NCBI RefSeq assembly: GCF_003073045.1
Contig: NC_037593.1
Location: 10,774,735-10,838,734 of the forward strand
Length of the DNA: 64,000 bases
Origin: Pomacea canaliculata
Taxonomy: Eukaryota > Mollusca > Gastropoda > Architaenioglossa > Ampullariidae
Direction of reading: 5' to 3'
Below are positions 60,549 to 64,000 of this stretch, piece by piece. The notes beneath the pieces are model-generated. The model did no database searches and was not told the DNA's origin. It saw only the letters and a list, made by a program, of their open reading frames with translations. Each line of letters begins with the position of its first letter. Within the stretch, counting starts at the first letter, position 1. The position numbers and the translations under genes are program-made.

Positions 60549-62688
60549 CTTGAATACCAAGCATGCGTTGAACTGTGAAATGAAGGAAAATAATCTGTAT
60601 CACCAAATCATAGACCTGACTGTCTGTTCTCAAACTTTTTTTCTCTTCCAAGCTCAGCTCGTCAACCTGACGGCAGTCCCACAGTTGTATCCATGCGTCC
60701 AAAGCCGCCGTGTCACCAGATCCCGAAAAGAAACTTGGTCTCGGAAACTTGAACAACGACAAAGAAGTCAGCCAAGCGAAGACTGGGAGAAGAAAAGGCT
60801 TCATTACCCTCCTTACAATTGACCGCTATTGTCAGGAGAGTGATGTCCAGTAGGGTTACCGGCTTGAGGGGAGTAGCTCTTACATGTCCTGTCCTTTTTG
60901 GTTTTATTGTGTCCTCTTGGGATTTTCGTCGTGTTGGGTGTCCGTTAAATAATGCTGAGCTGTGCTCTTAGTTGTGTTCCCTGACACTATTCTGTGTATT
61001 TTACCCCGAGTCTGTGCTCCAGTGTGGTCTTCTTCGTCGTTTAACGGTTAATAATAATAATACGAATAATACGAATAATACGAATAATAATAATACAAAG
61101 ATGTCCGTAAAACTAACAACAAATTGCAAGAAGTCCACTAGGACGTCTTCGAAGGTGAGGGGAACAGAAGCTAAATTAGGTCCTCAGAAGACCTCCATGA
61201 TCACAGCAGGAAGAAGAAACCTAAGGTGCATGTATGTCAGCACTGGTAAAGATCATCCTACAGGCAAGAGTAGAGAAAATGAGCAGGAGAGGATGACAAA
61301 AGAAGGATGGAAAGAACATGTGCAAAAATGAGTACACGCACCTGACAGAAGAAGACTAAGAAAATTGTCAACATCTGGTGATATGAATGTCAGGTCCGAC
61401 CAACGAAGTTAAGCAACGGGTGACGCCAATGACGATGATTGTTTTGTATATGTTTACGTTGTTGTCTTTTTAGTAGAAATACAGGTATTTATAATAACAA
61501 ATGTTGATTTACCTTATCCTAATAGCAAAGGCGGACTCAAGGCGCTTACTTACACAAAGTCGCACGAGAACACATCTGTAGGTATCAAATACAAATTACA
61601 AATTCATTCAAAATCTTTAAACTCATACCCGCACCACACACACAGACACACAGAGAAAGGAGACAACCGGAGTACCCGGGAGAAAACAATCGAACGTCAG
61701 GTGTCACAGTAGTAGTAGTAATGGTAGTAGGTCTATGAGAGACTATAGTAGATACATCTCATCATCAAGACTTCGTTCACTTCCCCCTCTCTCTCATTCA
61801 CACACACACACACATCTATATAAAAAGACGAATGTTATTTACATTGCTTTACCTATGATATCGATGAGCGGTGACTTGGAGGCTCTTTGCTACATGCGCC
61901 AAATCCGCGAATGTTTGACTCACGCAGCTTGAGGTAGGGCGGGGAAGGATGTCTGTCAACCTGTAAATGTCAACTACAATACCGCTACTTGTGGTCCGGA
62001 GATAGGCCCCACGACTGGGGGAGAGAGGGAAGTAATTGAGGCACCACCCGCACCCTCAGTTGCCAGGAGGTCAGAGGTCAGATACAGTAGACATCGGTGC
62101 ACACGACAGATAGCTGTCTGATAACAGACTGGAACACCTGATTGGTTTTAGTAGCGGTTAGCTGATGATTATGCACTTTGTCGATTTTGCATTGATGTAT
62201 AGAAACAGTTTCGAGTATAAACAAGTAAGTGTTGTATTTATATCTACTTACCTACAGGATGACAAAGGTCCAACAATATCCACTGCCCTGGCTATGACCT
62301 CTCACCTACGACCTAACGACGTTATAGCCGGAGTCTTTACGTGAAGACGTAACAGGCATTGACGTACCCGAGGGTCCTTTTGTCACTTTCTGCACGACAT
62401 TCTCGGGGTAGGGAACTAAGGAAACGCACGTGCCGTAGCTTATTTAGCTTATGCTGTAAGTGCCCTCATTGGTTCACACCTGTAGAAGTCTACAGTAGAC
62501 TTGTGATAATGTATACGAGTGAACGTACAGGTGTGCAGCGTGCAGCTCGGCATGAGTCTGACAGGACTGAGAGAATTTCTTTCTTTGTCTGTCTGTCTGT
62601 TTGTCTGCCTGCCTGTCTTACAGTCTGTCACAACACACACAGACACACACTTAAACAATTACACACATACATCGCCAAATTAGGCACG
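60549..62688. other. Upstream region of the OATP gene
   Basis: Should contain the OATP promoter and any 5' UTR exon; none is certain. The LINE-like fragment lies within, along with CA repeats near 61630-61650 and 61797-61812. The plus-strand frame at 60972-61331 is mostly an Asn run from the TAA/AAT tail, followed by a Lys-rich stretch without motif. Confidence 0.4.
60840..61085 (+). mobile_element. LINE-like 3'-end fragment with TAA-rich tail
   Basis: A G/T-rich stretch (GTCCTCTTGGGATTTTCGTC..., GTGGTCTTCTTCGTCG) ends in TTTAACGGTTAATAATAATAATACG repeats. That layout resembles the 3' UTR and microsatellite tail of non-LTR retrotransposons. No reverse-transcriptase frame is present, so the assignment is tentative. 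Confidence 0.35.
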
Positions 62689-63044
62689 TGACGTCAGATA
62701 TTTGATGACGCATAAGATATCTGACGTCATAGGACCGAGCGCGTCATCCTGAGATAGCTGTGACGACACAGCCCACGTTAGCGAGTCGTGGTGCTGACTC
62801 CTACCAGTTTAGTATGTGCCGGTCTACGTACCCTGGGTACCTTCTATCAGGAAAAGTCACAGCAGTCAGACGCTTTCCTCACCCTCCGCGGTCTGCACAC
62901 AGTTCACTCCCCCTGCAGACAGCAGGGTACGGCCTCGTGACTTCCTCTACATCTCCCACCTTCCTCTTGCGTCTCCAGGGACTGAACTCGAGGTGGGATC
63001 GATGACGTCATAAAAAAGTGTTGGGGTGTGTAACAATGACGTCA
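62689..63044. promoter_or_regulatory. Cluster of four perfect CRE palindromes
   Basis: TGACGTCA occurs exactly at 62689-62696, 62722-62729, 63003-63010 and 63037-63044, plus a related GATGACGCAT at about 62704. This is the consensus site for CREB/ATF factors. A TATA-like GATATAAGCG follows near 63058. No gene start is seen downstream on either strand within the window, so the target is unknown. Confidence 0.4.
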
Positions 63045-63164
63045 CAACGCATAGCAGAGATATAAGCGTTGTCATCATGCTACACAGTTTACTTTGGGAG
63101 GAAGGGGGAGGAATCAGTGTTGTACGCCGTGCAAGCAGCTAGGACTGTAATAACAGATGTCACA

Positions 63165-63273
63165 TGCAGAGAAAGAATAGCGTGCCTGAGACGAGATTTG
63201 AACCCAAGACAGATATTTGATGATGCATGTGTCGGTGACAGGCACTAACCGCTGCGCCACCAGACCGCCGGGG
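63165..63273 (-). mobile_element. tRNA-derived SINE, minus strand
   Basis: On the minus strand the head reads GGTGGCGCAGCGGTTAGTGCC (A box) and GGTTCAAATCTCGTC (B box). It belongs to the same family as 29671-29841. The 3' body is truncated near 63165. Confidence 0.65.
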
Positions 63274-64000
63274 ATGTTGATCGCTCGTTGTTTACAAGTC
63301 TGCAGTGTTTCAGGATGACGCCTCGTGACCATGCATAGATGACACTTGAGACCTGTGAGACAGCTTTAAGATGAGGCATCTCAGCCTGGATTTTTGGTTA
63401 TCTGTCGCCATCGCCAGTCGTAATAAGGTCACGGACACACCGCAGACAAACACGCCAAAAACACACGCACGCACAAACACACCTGCGCCCATTTAAATAC
63501 ACTGATACGCACTAACATGCACAGGCGGACACGCACTCCAACACACAATGATATACAGGGCAACACACACACACAGATGGGGACAGAAGAGCACTTACAA
63601 ACTGTAAACACATCTGCAAAGACAGAGGCGCCAACACATAGTCAAGAACGCATGCACGCACACTCATGCTCTCACACATACGCATGCACTGAACCACAAG
63701 ATAAGTACATCCACCCAGCTATCATTTTATATATCTATATATAATATCTTTAAGGTACATGTTAACCTTTCTCGGGTACAGAGGGACCAAACAAGTGATG
63801 AACAGCTTTTAGCCGAAAAGTATTTTTGAAAATAATCCGTTAATTGTTTTAACTATTGTTTTGAGATGAGCTGTATTAGAAAAATGAAATCTTTGTACCA
63901 CAAGCTGGAAGCTATTATTTCTGTGTTATATTATAATTTACCATTCTATGCTATAAAATAGTTTCGCAGTAGCTATGACAGCCATGTGGACCTCATGAAG
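63274..64000. other. End of window, low-complexity and AT-rich
   Basis: A CA-rich stretch with Cys/Val-type spurious frames (about 63430-63680) is followed by AT-rich sequence. No gene is supported. Confidence 0.5.

Noticed and set aside
60972-61331. 119-codon frame with Asn/Thr runs
   Set aside because: The first half is a TAA/AAT microsatellite tail; the Lys-rich second half has no motif or splice context.
1-64000. CRISPR array, integron or phage region
   Set aside because: Tandem repeats lack unique spacers, and all genes are intron-containing animal families.

Overview
The window reads as animal nuclear DNA, most probably from a mollusc and perhaps a gastropod. Every convincing gene is split into short exons by GT-AG introns. 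The recognisable proteins are metazoan families: a Schlafen-like AlbA_2 protein, an ADAMTS/MIG-17-type metalloprotease, a FAM167 protein and an OATP/SLCO transporter. Introns and gaps are full of microsatellites, tRNA-derived SINEs and short inverted-repeat elements. The mollusc call is an inference from gene-family flavour, not a proven identification. There are no bacterial operons, CRISPR arrays or convincing free-standing tRNA/rRNA genes.

Layout. 1-1441 (+): last four exons of a Schlafen-like 1 gene whose 5' end lies outside the window. 1442-5739: gene-free, with a tRNA-SINE split by a 237-bp hAT-type MITE. 5740-18605 (+): a 16- or 17-exon secreted zinc metalloprotease with an exceptionally long mucin-like and acidic C-terminal extension. 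About 19931-28023 (+): a gene joining a divergent NERD (PD-(D/E)XK nuclease-like) region to a UvrD-like SF1 helicase region; its 5' end is unsettled. 29564-29967 (+): two phase-compatible small exons of unknown identity around a SINE. 33718-38033 (+): a two-exon gene for an unrecognised 561-residue protein with a Cys/His cluster. 39298-39741 (-): a 147-residue basic protein with poly-P and poly-Q. 44225-45666 (-): a two-exon FAM167 gene, with a 70-bp copy of its last exon 700 bp away. 45667-55532: about 10 kb with few supported genes. 55533-60548 (-): a complete ten-exon OATP transporter of 717 residues. 60549-64000: repeats, a LINE-like tail, a cluster of CRE palindromes and another SINE.

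The genes do not form a pathway or operon. The most interesting items are the NERD-helicase gene, about 22 kb from a Schlafen-family gene, and the metalloprotease with its long low-complexity extension. The unknown Cys-rich protein at 33.7-38.0 kb is also worth a search. Exon boundaries were placed by eye from GT-AG signals and reading-phase agreement, so positions are good to within a base or two where phases close and less certain where stated.
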